A stretch of 64,000 nucleotides of DNA from contig NZ_BIMD01000006.1 of the NCBI RefSeq assembly GCF_004000905.1, positions 110,511 to 174,510 on the forward strand. The letters are read 5' to 3'. This document shows, piece after piece, positions 53,676 through 62,919 of this stretch (the stretch's first letter is position 1; every line of letters begins with the position of its first letter). Below the pieces are notes generated by a model that saw only the letters and a list, made by a program, of their open reading frames with translations, did no database searches and was not told the origin of the DNA. This stretch comes from Paenibacillus humicus NBRC 102415. GTDB taxonomy: Bacteria; Bacillota; Bacilli; Paenibacillales; Paenibacillaceae. Both the position numbers and the translations under genes were made by a program.

Positions 53676-54587
53676 GTGAGCGGATCTCTGCATGAATGGA
53701 TGGATCCACTGGGACTGCCGGATGTCGATGAGCCCGCCCGGCTCCTGGCCCAGTGCATGTACGCAGGAGGCGACGCGGAGAGGCCGCATCGTGTCCTGCA
53801 GCAGTACCGCGAGGATCGGGAGCTTCACTTGGCCGGCCTCGGCGAGGGCGGCAGGCTGATCGGCATTGCCGGTTATCGGGCGCCTTCCCATCGCGACGCC
53901 GTGCTGCTGCATCTTGCGGTGAGTCCGGAGCTGAGGGGAGGCGGGGCGGGCAGGCGGCTGGTATCCCGCTGTCTGCAGGCGGCGAGGAATGGCGTTTTGC
54001 GGGCCGAGACCGACGCCGATGCGGTTGAATTTTACCGGAAGCTCGGCTTCGATATCCGCAGCCTGGGAGAGAAATATCCTGGTGTGGAACGCTTCGACTG
54101 CACGCTCCGCCGTTATGTCCCGAGGAAGGCGGACAGCGGGGACTTCTCCGTTGTTTCCGCATGGCCGGCGAGCCGCAGCGAGGCGTTTTATATGTTCCCT
54201 AAGGGCGGATATCCATTGCGTGCCGACGAGCTGGAGGCGGCTGCGGCTGAAGACATCCATCCGACGCTGCTGACCGAAGCCGCGGACGGGACGCCTGCCG
54301 CATATGCGAATCTGTACGAGTCGGAAGGCAAGCTCTGGCTCGGCAATGTCATCGTCAGTCCGGATTACCGCGGCAAGGGAGCCGCCGCAGCTCTCCTGGA
54401 AGCGATGGAAGCGGCAGCCGCGGAGCGGGTGCGGGAGCTTCATCTGACCTGCCACGGTCCGAATGGCAAGGCTCTGTTGTTCTTTGCCGGCGCAGGCTGG
54501 ATGCCTTGGGACATCCGCAGGATGGAGGGACCGGATGGAACGCCGATCGCGGCCGTTCGTATGAGGAAGCTGCTGACACATCATTGA
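53676..54587 (+). CDS. Tandem two-domain GNAT acetyltransferase
   Basis: This 303-residue protein carries two GNAT folds. The first spans about residues 20-140, with the acetyl-CoA loop SPELRGGGAGRRLVSR and VEFYRKLGF. The second spans ~155-295, with SPDYRGKGAAAALLEAME and a final AGW turn. It starts at GTG 53676 with AGAGGAG eight bases upstream; a nearby ATG leads straight into a stop. One domain may be catalytic and the other structural, as in some aminoglycoside or mycothiol acetyltransferases. The substrate is unknown. Confidence 0.82.
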   Translation: MSGSLHEWMDPLGLPDVDEPARLLAQCMYAGGDAERPHRVLQQYREDRELHLAGLGEGGRLIGIAGYRAPSHRDAVLLHLAVSPELRGGGAGRRLVSRCLQAARNGVLRAETDADAVEFYRKLGFDIRSLGEKYPGVERFDCTLRRYVPRKADSGDFSVVSAWPASRSEAFYMFPKGGYPLRADELEAAAAEDIHPTLLTEAADGTPAAYANLYESEGKLWLGNVIVSPDYRGKGAAAALLEAMEAAAAERVRELHLTCHGPNGKALLFFAGAGWMPWDIRRMEGPDGTPIAAVRMRKLLTHH

Positions 54588-54607
54588 CGATCGAAAGGAT
54601 GATGAAA

Positions 54608-54808
54608 ATGGGACGCTGGGAATATAAAACGCTCAAGCATCAATTCGGAGGCTGGACAGGCACGAAAATCAACATCGAAGATCTCGACGGACGGCTGAAC
54701 CTGCTTGGAGCCGAAGGGTGGGAGCTGGCCTCATCCTTCGATACGAGCCGTTACGAGGGCGCTTCGACGGGAATTGTGATGATTTTCAAGCGATGGGTGG
54801 AGGCATGA
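54608..54808 (+). CDS. DUF4177 family protein
   Basis: This 66-residue protein matches the DUF4177 pattern: WEYKTLKH at the start, then LDGRLNLLGAEGWELAS and a hydrophobic C-terminal strand (IVMIFKRW). Function is unknown. AAAGGA lies eight bases before ATG 54608; ATGs at 54599 and 54602 are less well spaced. Its stop codon overlaps the start of the methyltransferase (ATGA). Confidence 0.82.
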   Translation: MGRWEYKTLKHQFGGWTGTKINIEDLDGRLNLLGAEGWELASSFDTSRYEGASTGIVMIFKRWVEA

Positions 54809-55599
54809 CCGGCAGCAGGGAGGAAGCCCGATTCGGCGGCAGGCTGAGGATGGACTTCGACGAAAGCCTGCAAGATTCCGGCGAAGCCTTCTCAGGCTGG
54901 GACTTCGGATATTTGACCGCAACCGGCCGCATGATCGAATATCCTCTTCCATGGAGTTACCGCAATCTGCTGGAGCCTTATAAAAGAGCCGCTTCCTCCA
55001 TGCTCGACATGGGCACGGGCGGAGGGGAGTTCCTGCAGCGGCTGAAGCCGCTGCCTCCCGATACCCGGGCGACGGAAGGCCATCTGCCCAATGTGGAGGT
55101 CGCGCGCCGGCGGCTGGAAGAGGAAGGCGTGCAAGTGGCCTGCATCGAGAGCGACGAGGACCTCCCCTATGGAGATGAATCGTTCGACTTGATCATCAAC
55201 CGGCATGAGTCGTACTGCGCTGCCGAGCTCCATCGCTTGTTGAAGCCCGGAGGCATATTCATCACCCAACAGGTAGGCGGCAGCAACGACCGCGAGTTCA
55301 ACGAGCGCCTCGGGCAGGCGCCGCCGGCCCACGCGGACTGGACGCTGGACCGGACACGCGGCGAGCTGGAAGCGGCGGGCTTGCAGCTGATCTGGCAGGA
55401 CGAGGTTCTCACGCACACCCGATTTTACGATATCGGGGCTGTCGTCTGCTATTTGACTATAATCGAATGGCAGGTCGTTGGCTTCTCTCCATCCACGCAC
55501 CGCGATGCGCTGAAAGAGATCCATGATGAAATCGAAAGGCGGGGCTGGCTGGATGTCACCTGCCATCGATTCGTGCTCGCGGCAGCCAAGCCGGCATGA
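54805..55599 (+). CDS. Class I SAM-dependent methyltransferase
   Basis: This 264-residue methyltransferase has motif I LDMGTGGGEFL, acidic motif II around NVEVARRRLEE, and motif IV LPYGDESFDLIINRHES, followed by LHRLLKPGGIFITQQVGG. It is a UbiE/Methyltransf_11-like small-molecule type; the substrate is unknown. It starts inside the DUF4177 stop with GGTGGAGG upstream, implying coupled translation. Confidence 0.88.
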   Translation: MTGSREEARFGGRLRMDFDESLQDSGEAFSGWDFGYLTATGRMIEYPLPWSYRNLLEPYKRAASSMLDMGTGGGEFLQRLKPLPPDTRATEGHLPNVEVARRRLEEEGVQVACIESDEDLPYGDESFDLIINRHESYCAAELHRLLKPGGIFITQQVGGSNDREFNERLGQAPPAHADWTLDRTRGELEAAGLQLIWQDEVLTHTRFYDIGAVVCYLTIIEWQVVGFSPSTHRDALKEIHDEIERRGWLDVTCHRFVLAAAKPA

Positions 55600-55693
55600 C
55601 GCTGCGGCGGGCAGCAACGGAAGGTGAAGGGCGGCTGACGGAGCCGGCAGCCGGGGAGTATCCTTGAGAGCTGTCATGGAAGCTCTCGAAAAG

Positions 55694-55727
55694 CGAAAAG
55701 CCTTTCGGATGTCCGAAAGGCTTTTCG
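55694..55727. terminator. Bidirectional terminator between the methyltransferase and SRAP genes
   Basis: A 16-bp perfect inverted repeat CGAAAAGCCTTTCGGA / TCCGAAAGGCTTTTCG with a two-base centre (55694-55709 and 55712-55727). Confidence 0.85.
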
Positions 55728-55730
55728 AGT

Positions 55731-56405
55731 TCAATCCACCAGCGGCTCGATGCAGTCGCGCGTGTCGTTTTTGACGCTGCCGACGCCCGCGCCGACCGGA
55801 TAGGCGGCCATCTCTTCCTCCGGATAGGGGACGAGCAGCGGCGACAGGCGGGCCGCATCCTGGACGCCGCGGTCAAGCCACAGAGGCTCGTCCTCCCGCC
55901 GGAGGATGACCGGCATCCGGTCGTGAATGGAGGCCATCAGCCCGTTCGGAGACGTCGTAAGCACCGTACAGGTGGACAATCGTTCGCCGGCCGGCGACAC
56001 CCACGTCTCATAGAGGCCGGCCATGGCAAAGGGCTCCCGGCTGCGGAGCGTAATTCGCATCGGCTGCTTGCCCGATTCCGTGCGCTGCCACTCGTAGAAG
56101 CCGTCGGCAGGAATGAGGCAGCGCTTGCGGCGAAGCGCATCCCGGAACGCCGGTTTGGCGGCGGCCGTTTCGGCTCTGGCGTTGAGCATGCGGCTGCCGA
56201 TCTTCGGATCGTCGGCCCAAGGCGGGACCAGTCCCCACTTCAGCTCGCCCAGCCGGTTGCGCTTGCCGTCGCTGACGACGGCCATGACCATCTGGCCTGG
56301 GGCGACGTTGTAGCGGGGCTCCAGCTGCGGGATCGTCGTTTCCCCGATCAAAAATCGGAGCATGAGCTCTTCGAGCGTGACGGTCAGCGTATAACGTCCG
56401 CACAT
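55731..56405 (-). CDS. SRAP-family abasic-site DNA-protein crosslink protein (YedK/HMCES)
   Basis: This 224-residue protein has the SRAP signature. Cys2 in MCGRYTL is exposed after methionine removal and forms a thiazolidine crosslink with abasic sites in single-stranded DNA. The other active-site parts are present: PRYNVAPGQ, NARAET, CLIPADGFYEWQ and SIHDRMPVIL. GGAGGGA precedes ATG 56405 on the reverse strand. It is not next to SOS genes here. It shields abasic sites from error-prone processing. Confidence 0.93.
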   Translation of the reverse strand: MCGRYTLTVTLEELMLRFLIGETTIPQLEPRYNVAPGQMVMAVVSDGKRNRLGELKWGLVPPWADDPKIGSRMLNARAETAAAKPAFRDALRRKRCLIPADGFYEWQRTESGKQPMRITLRSREPFAMAGLYETWVSPAGERLSTCTVLTTSPNGLMASIHDRMPVILRREDEPLWLDRGVQDAARLSPLLVPYPEEEMAAYPVGAGVGSVKNDTRDCIEPLVD

Positions 56406-56649
56406 GGTTGTCCCTCCTCGAAAATGGAATGGCTTCGAAAGCAGGCTGTTCGCAGCGCTGCAGCTTCCTTTAGCATAGTATGTCTGCCGGCTTTCGGCAA
56501 ATCGCATCAGCGGGAGCGTTGGGCCCGGCATCAAGCTTCCGCCGCCCGTCTCCGGCCTGTCGCCGATGAACGGTTGTTCGAGGATTAAGCAGATAGCTTT
56601 CCGACTATACTGGGAACAGAGAGATTCGGTGCGGGAGGAAGACGGGCAT

Positions 56650-58227
56650 ATGAAGGAAAGCAAGGCCGGAAACGAGAACGGACAACGGCATCGGCCCGGA
56701 AAGCAGGACGATGTCGCCGATATCCGGGAAACGGGGGACGGAGGGGGGGCGGATGGCGGCATGGAAGCCGCGTCTGAAGTCAAAAGCGCTCCAGCCCCCC
56801 GCAGGCATCCGCTGCTCAGGCTGCTCCTGCTGCCGGCGGCGCTGCCTCTGGCGGCGGCAGCCTATGCGGCCGCCAAACGGCGCAGCCGCCGGGCTTCCCG
56901 CGAGCTGGCGGAGCGGGCCGCTCCGCTGACGCTGACCGCTCCGTCGGTCGCGGAGCTCCGTGCCGCATGGCAGAAGCTGGAGCGGACTGCCGCCAAGAAA
57001 GCCTCCTTTCCCGCCCCGGGCTGGCTGGCGCACCCACATGCCGTCTCCGGCAAGCAAGCCGCCCTGCCGTCGCCCGATCCGGCATGGGCGATCGAAGCTG
57101 CGGCCGCGCCGGGAACGCCGCCCCAAGCAGCCGGTCCTGCCGGCGATGCCGCGCTTCTGCAGCGCATCCGTGCCGAGACCGCGCGGATGAACCGCAACAA
57201 CTTGACGCGGACGGAAGCCTACCGCCAGTTCTATCTGCGGCGCCCGGAGGTTCACTGGGCGCTGCTGGCCCATATGGTGAGCCGCAACGGCGGCTGGAAC
57301 ATGACCGATCTGCAGGCCGAATGGCTGCCCAGGCTGCTCGACACCGCCAAGCGAAGGGCATGCTTCGGAATGCTGGAGAGAGCCAATGCGCTTATTTTCC
57401 ATGACGCTTATGCCCAGCTGCTTCTCTACGAGGAGAGCAGGCGAAGCGGGCGCAGCCTGCTGCATCTGCTGCCGGCGCTCGGAGTGTCGGCCTTCATGCG
57501 GCCTGTCTGGCAGCAGTTCCTCCGCACGGGCGATGCGGTGCCGCTGACGATCGGTCTGATCGTGAACGAGCAGAACTTCATCGAGAGCCGGGTCGTCCAG
57601 AACGCCTACTATCGGCGCAAGGTGCTGGGCACATTCTACTTCGGCATGCAGTCGGTGCTGCAGCTGAACCAGGTCGTGTTTCCTTACGGCCGGGACGAGA
57701 GCGGAGAACCGCTGCTCGCAGGGCTTATTCTCGAGGACTTCTCCGATCTCAAGGAGCGGATCGAGTTCGGCAAGCGGCTGTACGCGCTGCTGTTCGGAGT
57801 TCCCGGGGTGGCGGAGGGCGTCCTTGAGTTCGCCAAGAAAACCCGCCATACCGGGTCGCGGAGCGACTACGCCCCTGCGATGTACGCATCTGTACGACGC
57901 TCCCCGCCAACCGCCGCCTACCGGGAACGCCTCTCCGGCGGACGGCTGCGCGACGGCGCGGAGCCCCTCTACAGCCCGCCGCTCCAAGCGGCCTGGTCGG
58001 ACCGTCCCGTCGATGATCCGGAGCCGGGGGACTGGTTTGCGGGCACCGCTTCCGTCCTGCCGTATTTCCGCGGCTTGCCGCTGCCGCATCCATTCGAGAT
58101 GACGGCCGACTACCGCATCGCGCTCGGCAAGGTGGAGCTTGCCGTGCTTGCCGCGCAAGCAGCCGGAGCCGCGGCCAAGCCGGTTCTATGGACGACACCG
58201 TCCGCAGAGGAAGAGAGCATGGACTAG
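56650..58227 (+). CDS. DUF2515 family protein (YppC-like)
   Basis: This 525-residue protein begins with a basic, charged N-terminus and one hydrophobic segment (about residues 54-78). The DUF2515 domain follows, with NNLTRTEAYRQFYLRRPEVHWALLAHMVSRNGG, LERANALIFHDAYAQLLLYEESRR and LIVNEQNFIESRVV. YppC of B. subtilis is the best known member; function is unknown. The linker region is Ala/Pro-rich. ATG 56650 has GGGAGGAAGACG upstream. Its terminator follows directly. Confidence 0.85.
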   Translation: MKESKAGNENGQRHRPGKQDDVADIRETGDGGGADGGMEAASEVKSAPAPRRHPLLRLLLLPAALPLAAAAYAAAKRRSRRASRELAERAAPLTLTAPSVAELRAAWQKLERTAAKKASFPAPGWLAHPHAVSGKQAALPSPDPAWAIEAAAAPGTPPQAAGPAGDAALLQRIRAETARMNRNNLTRTEAYRQFYLRRPEVHWALLAHMVSRNGGWNMTDLQAEWLPRLLDTAKRRACFGMLERANALIFHDAYAQLLLYEESRRSGRSLLHLLPALGVSAFMRPVWQQFLRTGDAVPLTIGLIVNEQNFIESRVVQNAYYRRKVLGTFYFGMQSVLQLNQVVFPYGRDESGEPLLAGLILEDFSDLKERIEFGKRLYALLFGVPGVAEGVLEFAKKTRHTGSRSDYAPAMYASVRRSPPTAAYRERLSGGRLRDGAEPLYSPPLQAAWSDRPVDDPEPGDWFAGTASVLPYFRGLPLPHPFEMTADYRIALGKVELAVLAAQAAGAAAKPVLWTTPSAEEESMD

Positions 58228-58234
58228 GTCGTCC

Positions 58235-58270
58235 AGCCGGCTCCGGATTGCATCCGGACCGGCTTTTTTT
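58235..58270 (+). terminator. Terminator after the DUF2515 gene
   Basis: AGCCGG / CCGGCT outer stem and TCCGGAT / ATCCGGA inner stem around TGC, followed by seven T. Confidence 0.88.
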
Positions 58271-58344
58271 GTCTTGCCGGCATGCCGCGGGCATCCGACG
58301 AACGGCCGCTCGGGCAGCCGCAGCCGAAGCAATCACCTGTTCGC

Positions 58345-58373
58345 TTGGCGTCCGGAGGGCGATGTCGTATGAT
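58345..58373 (+). promoter_or_regulatory. Sigma-A promoter of the histidine kinase operon
   Basis: TTGGCG (58345-58350), a 17-base spacer and TATGAT (58368-58373). It lies between an in-frame ATG at 58362 and the preferred start at 58431, supporting the latter. Confidence 0.55.
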
Positions 58374-58430
58374 AAAAGCACAACCGAGATCAAGCTCTGC
58401 CATCCAATTCCAGCTTCGGGCGGTGAGACG

Positions 58431-60203
58431 ATGGGAAGCAGACGGTTTTTCAGCCTCAGATCCAAAGTTCTGCTGTTCGCCGTGGCGGTGGCCGTCATTC
58501 CGCTTGTAATTGTAAGCGGTTTCTCGACCTTCGAATCGACGAAGCTCATTCAGAACCAGGTCGCCCAGCTGAAGCTGGAAAGCGCGCGTGCCGTCTCCAG
58601 CCATCTCGACATGATGATGAACGACGTCAATACCATTTCCCTGAATCTCATCCAGAATCGGGATGTGTCCGCTTATCTGTCCTCGAAGGATCCTGCCGCC
58701 AGGCAAAAACAGCTCTCGCGCATCCTGTCCATCTGCAACGAGCAAGCCTTCAACAAACCTTATCTGTTTTCGATTTATTTGCAGGATCTCGCCGAAAAGG
58801 GCATTGACACCAGGGGCGCGCTCAACGCCATCCCTCCCGACCGCCTGCTTCGCGCCAAGGAACGGAAAGGAGGCGACAGCTGGTATCCCGACAGCGTCTA
58901 CGTCCAGAACAAGGAAATCAAGGTCATCACGATGATCCGAGACATCCGGGATATCAACGATGTCGGCCGCTCGCTGGGCGTGCTTAAGATCAATATTCCG
59001 CAAAGCAGCATCCTGGAGCTGTACCGCAGCAGCATGCCGGGAGAGAGTCCGTTTTATTTGCTGGACGGAAGCCGGATCGTGCTCACCTCGGAGGAGTTTC
59101 ATCCGGATGGAGGCAGCAGTCCTCCGCCGCTGCCGCCAGGAGGGCTCGGCTCCGCAAGCGAAGGGCAGTACGTCGCAGAGCTGGACGGAGAGAGCTATTT
59201 GGCGGTATACGACCGGATGAGCCGTCCGGACTGGCATATCGTGGAATTGACGCCGCTGCGGCAAATAGCGGAGCCTGCAGCGGTGATCCGGCGCTTCGCT
59301 TACGCCTCCATGCTGGCCAGCCTGGCCGTATGCCTGGCCTTCATCCTCATCTTCGGATCCAAGGTGTTGAAGCCGCTGAAGAAAATCCGGGAGCTTATGC
59401 GCCATGTGGAGCGAGAAAACTTCGGCGGGCAGATGGAGGTGAAGGGCAGCGACGAGATCGCGCTGCTGTCGCATGGATTCAACCGGATGTCGCGCAAGCT
59501 GGATGAGTTGATCAACGAGGTCCATGTGTCGCGGATGAAGCAGAAGGATGCCGAGCTGAAGGCGCTCGAGGAGCAGATCAATCCCCATTTCCTCTACAAT
59601 ACGCTGGACATGATCTATTGGATGTGCCGGATGGAGCGCGCCTTCGAGACGTCGCTCATGATCAATTCCCTGTCCCAGCTGTTCCGGATCGGCCTGAACA
59701 GCGGCAGCCGCTTCACGACCGTCGAGAAGGAAGTCGAGCATATCCGCCATTACATGGCGATCCAGCAGAAGCGGCATGACGGCGGAATCCGGTTTCTGGA
59801 AGAGATCGATCCGTCCGTCCTTTCCTGCAAGGTGACGAAAATCGTGCTGCAGCCTCTCGTGGAAAATGCGGTCCGCCACGGCATCGAGCCGGGAGGCGGG
59901 GAGGGCAGGATCCGGCTGCGGATCTACCGCCAGGGAGCCGATCTTCTCTATGAGGTCGCCGATGACGGGGCCGGAGCGGATGAGCAGGAGATTCTCTCTC
60001 GGCTGGAAGCATGCGAGTCCGGCAAGGGAAACGGGAAGGAGGGAGGGCTTGGCTTGACGAATATCCGCGATCGGATCCGGCTGAACTACGGCACCGGCTA
60101 TGGAATCGATTTCCGGAGCATTCCGGGGAAAGGCACAGTCGTTACCGTGCGCCAGCCATGCACAGAGGGGGAGGCTGTCCATGTTCAAGGTCATGCTGGT
60201 TGA
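58431..60203 (+). CDS. YesM-type sensor histidine kinase
   Basis: This 590-residue kinase has a first membrane segment (~11-32), an extracellular sensing domain (~33-285, double-Cache-like), a second membrane segment (~289-311), a HAMP domain and the LytS/YesM-type kinase domain with EEQINPHFLYNTLD (His386 phosphorylated), then an HATPase domain (LVENAVRHG...DDGAGADEQ...GLGLTNIRDRI). Such kinases respond to carbohydrates or envelope stress in Paenibacillus. The response regulator start overlaps it by 23 bases. GGTGAG precedes the start. Confidence 0.92.
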   Translation: MGSRRFFSLRSKVLLFAVAVAVIPLVIVSGFSTFESTKLIQNQVAQLKLESARAVSSHLDMMMNDVNTISLNLIQNRDVSAYLSSKDPAARQKQLSRILSICNEQAFNKPYLFSIYLQDLAEKGIDTRGALNAIPPDRLLRAKERKGGDSWYPDSVYVQNKEIKVITMIRDIRDINDVGRSLGVLKINIPQSSILELYRSSMPGESPFYLLDGSRIVLTSEEFHPDGGSSPPPLPPGGLGSASEGQYVAELDGESYLAVYDRMSRPDWHIVELTPLRQIAEPAAVIRRFAYASMLASLAVCLAFILIFGSKVLKPLKKIRELMRHVERENFGGQMEVKGSDEIALLSHGFNRMSRKLDELINEVHVSRMKQKDAELKALEEQINPHFLYNTLDMIYWMCRMERAFETSLMINSLSQLFRIGLNSGSRFTTVEKEVEHIRHYMAIQQKRHDGGIRFLEEIDPSVLSCKVTKIVLQPLVENAVRHGIEPGGGEGRIRLRIYRQGADLLYEVADDGAGADEQEILSRLEACESGKGNGKEGGLGLTNIRDRIRLNYGTGYGIDFRSIPGKGTVVTVRQPCTEGEAVHVQGHAG

Positions 60204-61521
60204 CGATGAGAAGATGGTGCGCAAAGGAATACGGATGTCCATCGATTGGCAGCGTTACGGCGTCGTAATCGCCTCCGAGGCGCGCGACGGCGCGGAAGCT
60301 CTGGAGAAGCTGCGGGAGGAGCCGGTCGACCTCATCCTCTCGGATATCCGGATGCCGGTCATGTCGGGCATCGAGCTGGCGCGCACCGTCAAGCAGCAGT
60401 ATCCGGACGTGGAAATGGTGCTGCTGAGCGGTTATGAAGACTTTGCCTGCGCCAAGGAGGCGATGGCGCTCGGCATCCGGCATTACCTGCTCAAGCCGGT
60501 GCTGGCCGACAATCTGGTGGAGACCGTATCGGGACTGCGCGACGAGGAGAAGGAGCGCAGGCTCCGGCGGCAGGGAGAGCAGCTCAGGGGACAGCTGCTC
60601 CGGGCGAGCGCTCCTCTGCTTAAGTCGAGGCTGGTCGCGGGGATGCTGGAAGGCAGGATCGGCCGGCAGGAGCTTCTCGAGCAGGCGCGGCTGCTGGGCA
60701 TGGAGCTGGGAGGGCCTCCCTATACCGTATTCGCGGCCGAAGTGGACGGCTACCGGCAGCTGCAGGAACGTCTCACTCCCTCGGAGCTGGACGCTTACGG
60801 ATATGCCTTGCTGAACATCGCCGAGGAAACGCTCGCCGCAGCCCCGGGAAGCCCGGTCTGCATAACGGCGATCCGCCCTGGCAGGCTCGCAGGAATCCTC
60901 CCTATGCCGAGCGGGAAGCTTTCTTTGGATGCATTGGAACGGGTCGCGGCAAATGTCCATGCTTGTCTGGGCGTTTCCATTGCGGTTGGCGCCTCTCTGC
61001 CGGTCTGCGGTCTTGAGGACGCGGGACGAGGTTTCGTTGAAGCGCTGGCTGCCCTTCGCCAGAAGGCTGCTGCCGCCGGGGGAGGAGTCGCGGTGTATAA
61101 GAGCTCCCATCCGGAAGCTCGGCAGCCGGAAGATGCGCAGGCTGCACTTGCAAGCGAGGGGGATCAGCAAACTTGCGCGGAGGAGACTGTCCGCAAGCCT
61201 TGCGCCGCGAGCCGCCTCGTCAAGGAAGTCATCCGCTTCGCCGCCGAGAACGGCGACAAGCCGATCGGATTGGCGGAAGCGGCCGACCATGCGGGAGTGA
61301 CGGCAGCTCATCTAAGCAAGGTGTTCAAGGAAGAGACGGGAACGACCTTCATCAAGTGGCTGACGAGGCATCGGATGGAGGAAGCGCAGCGGATGCTGCG
61401 GGACAGCCGACTGAGGACGGCGGACATCGCCTGCAAGGTCGGCTACCAGGATTATAAGTACTTCTCGCTGATGTTCAAGAAGCATGCGGGGATGTCCCCT
61501 CGGGATTACCGCAATCGATAG
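60181..61521 (+). CDS. YesN-type AraC-family response regulator
   Basis: This 447-residue regulator has a receiver domain (1-~120; VDDEKMVRKGI, phosphorylated Asp55 in LSDIRMP, LLKPV), a variable middle and a C-terminal AraC-type DNA-binding pair of helix-turn-helix motifs (~345-445; VGYQDYKYFSLMFKKHAGMSPRDYR). GAGGGGGAGG precedes ATG 60181, within the kinase gene. It probably controls transport or sugar-use genes; no such operon besides the adjacent binding protein is present. Confidence 0.93.
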   Translation: MFKVMLVDDEKMVRKGIRMSIDWQRYGVVIASEARDGAEALEKLREEPVDLILSDIRMPVMSGIELARTVKQQYPDVEMVLLSGYEDFACAKEAMALGIRHYLLKPVLADNLVETVSGLRDEEKERRLRRQGEQLRGQLLRASAPLLKSRLVAGMLEGRIGRQELLEQARLLGMELGGPPYTVFAAEVDGYRQLQERLTPSELDAYGYALLNIAEETLAAAPGSPVCITAIRPGRLAGILPMPSGKLSLDALERVAANVHACLGVSIAVGASLPVCGLEDAGRGFVEALAALRQKAAAAGGGVAVYKSSHPEARQPEDAQAALASEGDQQTCAEETVRKPCAASRLVKEVIRFAAENGDKPIGLAEAADHAGVTAAHLSKVFKEETGTTFIKWLTRHRMEEAQRMLRDSRLRTADIACKVGYQDYKYFSLMFKKHAGMSPRDYRNR

Positions 61522-61549
61522 CCGCCAGAAGGCAGGGGGAGAGTCGTTC

Positions 61550-62887
61550 ATGCTCAAGCGGATTGCGGCGGCGCTGCTGCTTGCGGTTCTCATACCGGCC
61601 GCCGCCGGCTGCAGGAGCGGTCCGTTGCCGCTGCCGTCTGCAGCCCCTGCTGCCGGGACGGGCGAGCCGCTGCGGATCGCGCTCACGGATTCCTGGCTGC
61701 CCACCTCTACGGCAGCCGTCGATGTCGTCCATCGCGAGCTGGTGGACCAGTTCCGCCGGGAGCATCCCGGCCTAGAGCTGAAGGAGGATGTGCTGGACAA
61801 CAACGCCTTGAAGCTGAAAATCAAGACGCTCGCAGCCGGCAACGCGCTGCCCGACGTCTTCATGGTTCTCGGCTCGGATGCCCGGATGCTGCTCGGCAAC
61901 GGCTTGATCCAGCCGGTGGACGACTTTCTGGCGGCCGATCCTTCCTGGGGCGGAGGATTCAGGCCCGAGGCCTTCGACGACTTCACCTTCGGCGGCAGGC
62001 GGGCAGCTGTCCCGATGCAGATTACGGCGACCTCGCTCGTATTCTACAACAGCCGCATGTTTCGGGAAGCGGGCTACGAGCATTTCCCGGGAAGCTGGGA
62101 GGAGCTCCTCCAGGCGCTGGAAACGATCAAGAAGCGCGGCTATACACCGATTTCGTTCGGCAACAGGGATGCCTGGGTAGGAGGCTCGTGCCTGTTCAGC
62201 ACGCTGGCGGAGCGCTATGTCGGGGAAGCCTGGATCAATGATGCCGTAGCCGGAACCGCCGCATACACGGACGCCCCGTTCGTGGAGGCGCTTCGCGCCG
62301 TTCGCAGCTTGGCCGATCAAGGGCTGCTTAACGCCGACCGGGGAACGCTCGACAACGTGCAGCAGCGGGAGCTGTACTATCAGGGCAAAGCGGCGGTCGT
62401 GCTGGAGGGAGGCTGGGCCGTATCCTCGTTCGCCGCAGATGCGCCTCCGGCCATAGCAGCTGAGACCAAGCTGGCGCTGCTGCCCGCCGTACGGGCCGGG
62501 CAGGAAGGAGCCGGCCTTGCGGTATCCGGCGGTTCCGGCTGGGGACTTGCCTTCAAGGCCGGCCTGAGCGGGGACCGTCTTGAAGCCGCATTGGAGCTTG
62601 TGAAGCTGCTCACCGGCTCGGAACAGGCCAATCGGGCCGCCGAGAGCGGCGACTTGTCCGGCTCGTATCCGAACGAATACGACGAGAGCGCTTCGACGCC
62701 GCTGTTCCGGGAATATCTGTCCTTGATGCGGCAGGTCCGCCTGACGCCGGTATTCGATGTGCGGCTGCCCGCGGGCGTTACCGAGGCGATGTACGCCGGC
62801 ATTCAGGAGCTGCTGCGGCCGGATTCGGAGCTGACGCCGGAGGCGCTGGCCGCCAGAATTCAATCAGCCGCAGACGCAGGAGGATAG
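61550..62887 (+). CDS. ABC transporter sugar-binding lipoprotein
   Basis: This 445-residue family 1 extracellular solute-binding protein has a lipoprotein signal ending AAGC with Cys21. The binding fold follows: LRIALTDSWLPTSTAAVDVVHRELVDQFRREHPG at the start, PDVFMVLGSDARMLL, and GGSGWGLAFKAG. It is similar to MsmE/YesO-type sugar binders. GGGGGAGAG precedes ATG 61550, 28 bases after the response regulator. No permease or ATPase gene follows, which is unusual; the protein may act as a sensor accessory to the kinase. Confidence 0.9.
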   Translation: MLKRIAAALLLAVLIPAAAGCRSGPLPLPSAAPAAGTGEPLRIALTDSWLPTSTAAVDVVHRELVDQFRREHPGLELKEDVLDNNALKLKIKTLAAGNALPDVFMVLGSDARMLLGNGLIQPVDDFLAADPSWGGGFRPEAFDDFTFGGRRAAVPMQITATSLVFYNSRMFREAGYEHFPGSWEELLQALETIKKRGYTPISFGNRDAWVGGSCLFSTLAERYVGEAWINDAVAGTAAYTDAPFVEALRAVRSLADQGLLNADRGTLDNVQQRELYYQGKAAVVLEGGWAVSSFAADAPPAIAAETKLALLPAVRAGQEGAGLAVSGGSGWGLAFKAGLSGDRLEAALELVKLLTGSEQANRAAESGDLSGSYPNEYDESASTPLFREYLSLMRQVRLTPVFDVRLPAGVTEAMYAGIQELLRPDSELTPEALAARIQSAADAGG

Positions 62888-62919
62888 ATGCGCGCTTGAA
62901 GAAGGGGGGTTGCGGGACG

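Noticed and set aside
58224..60242. A 672-codon reverse frame opposite the histidine kinase gene
   Set aside because: It is antisense to a kinase with clear HPHFLYN-type motifs and lacks any domain of its own.
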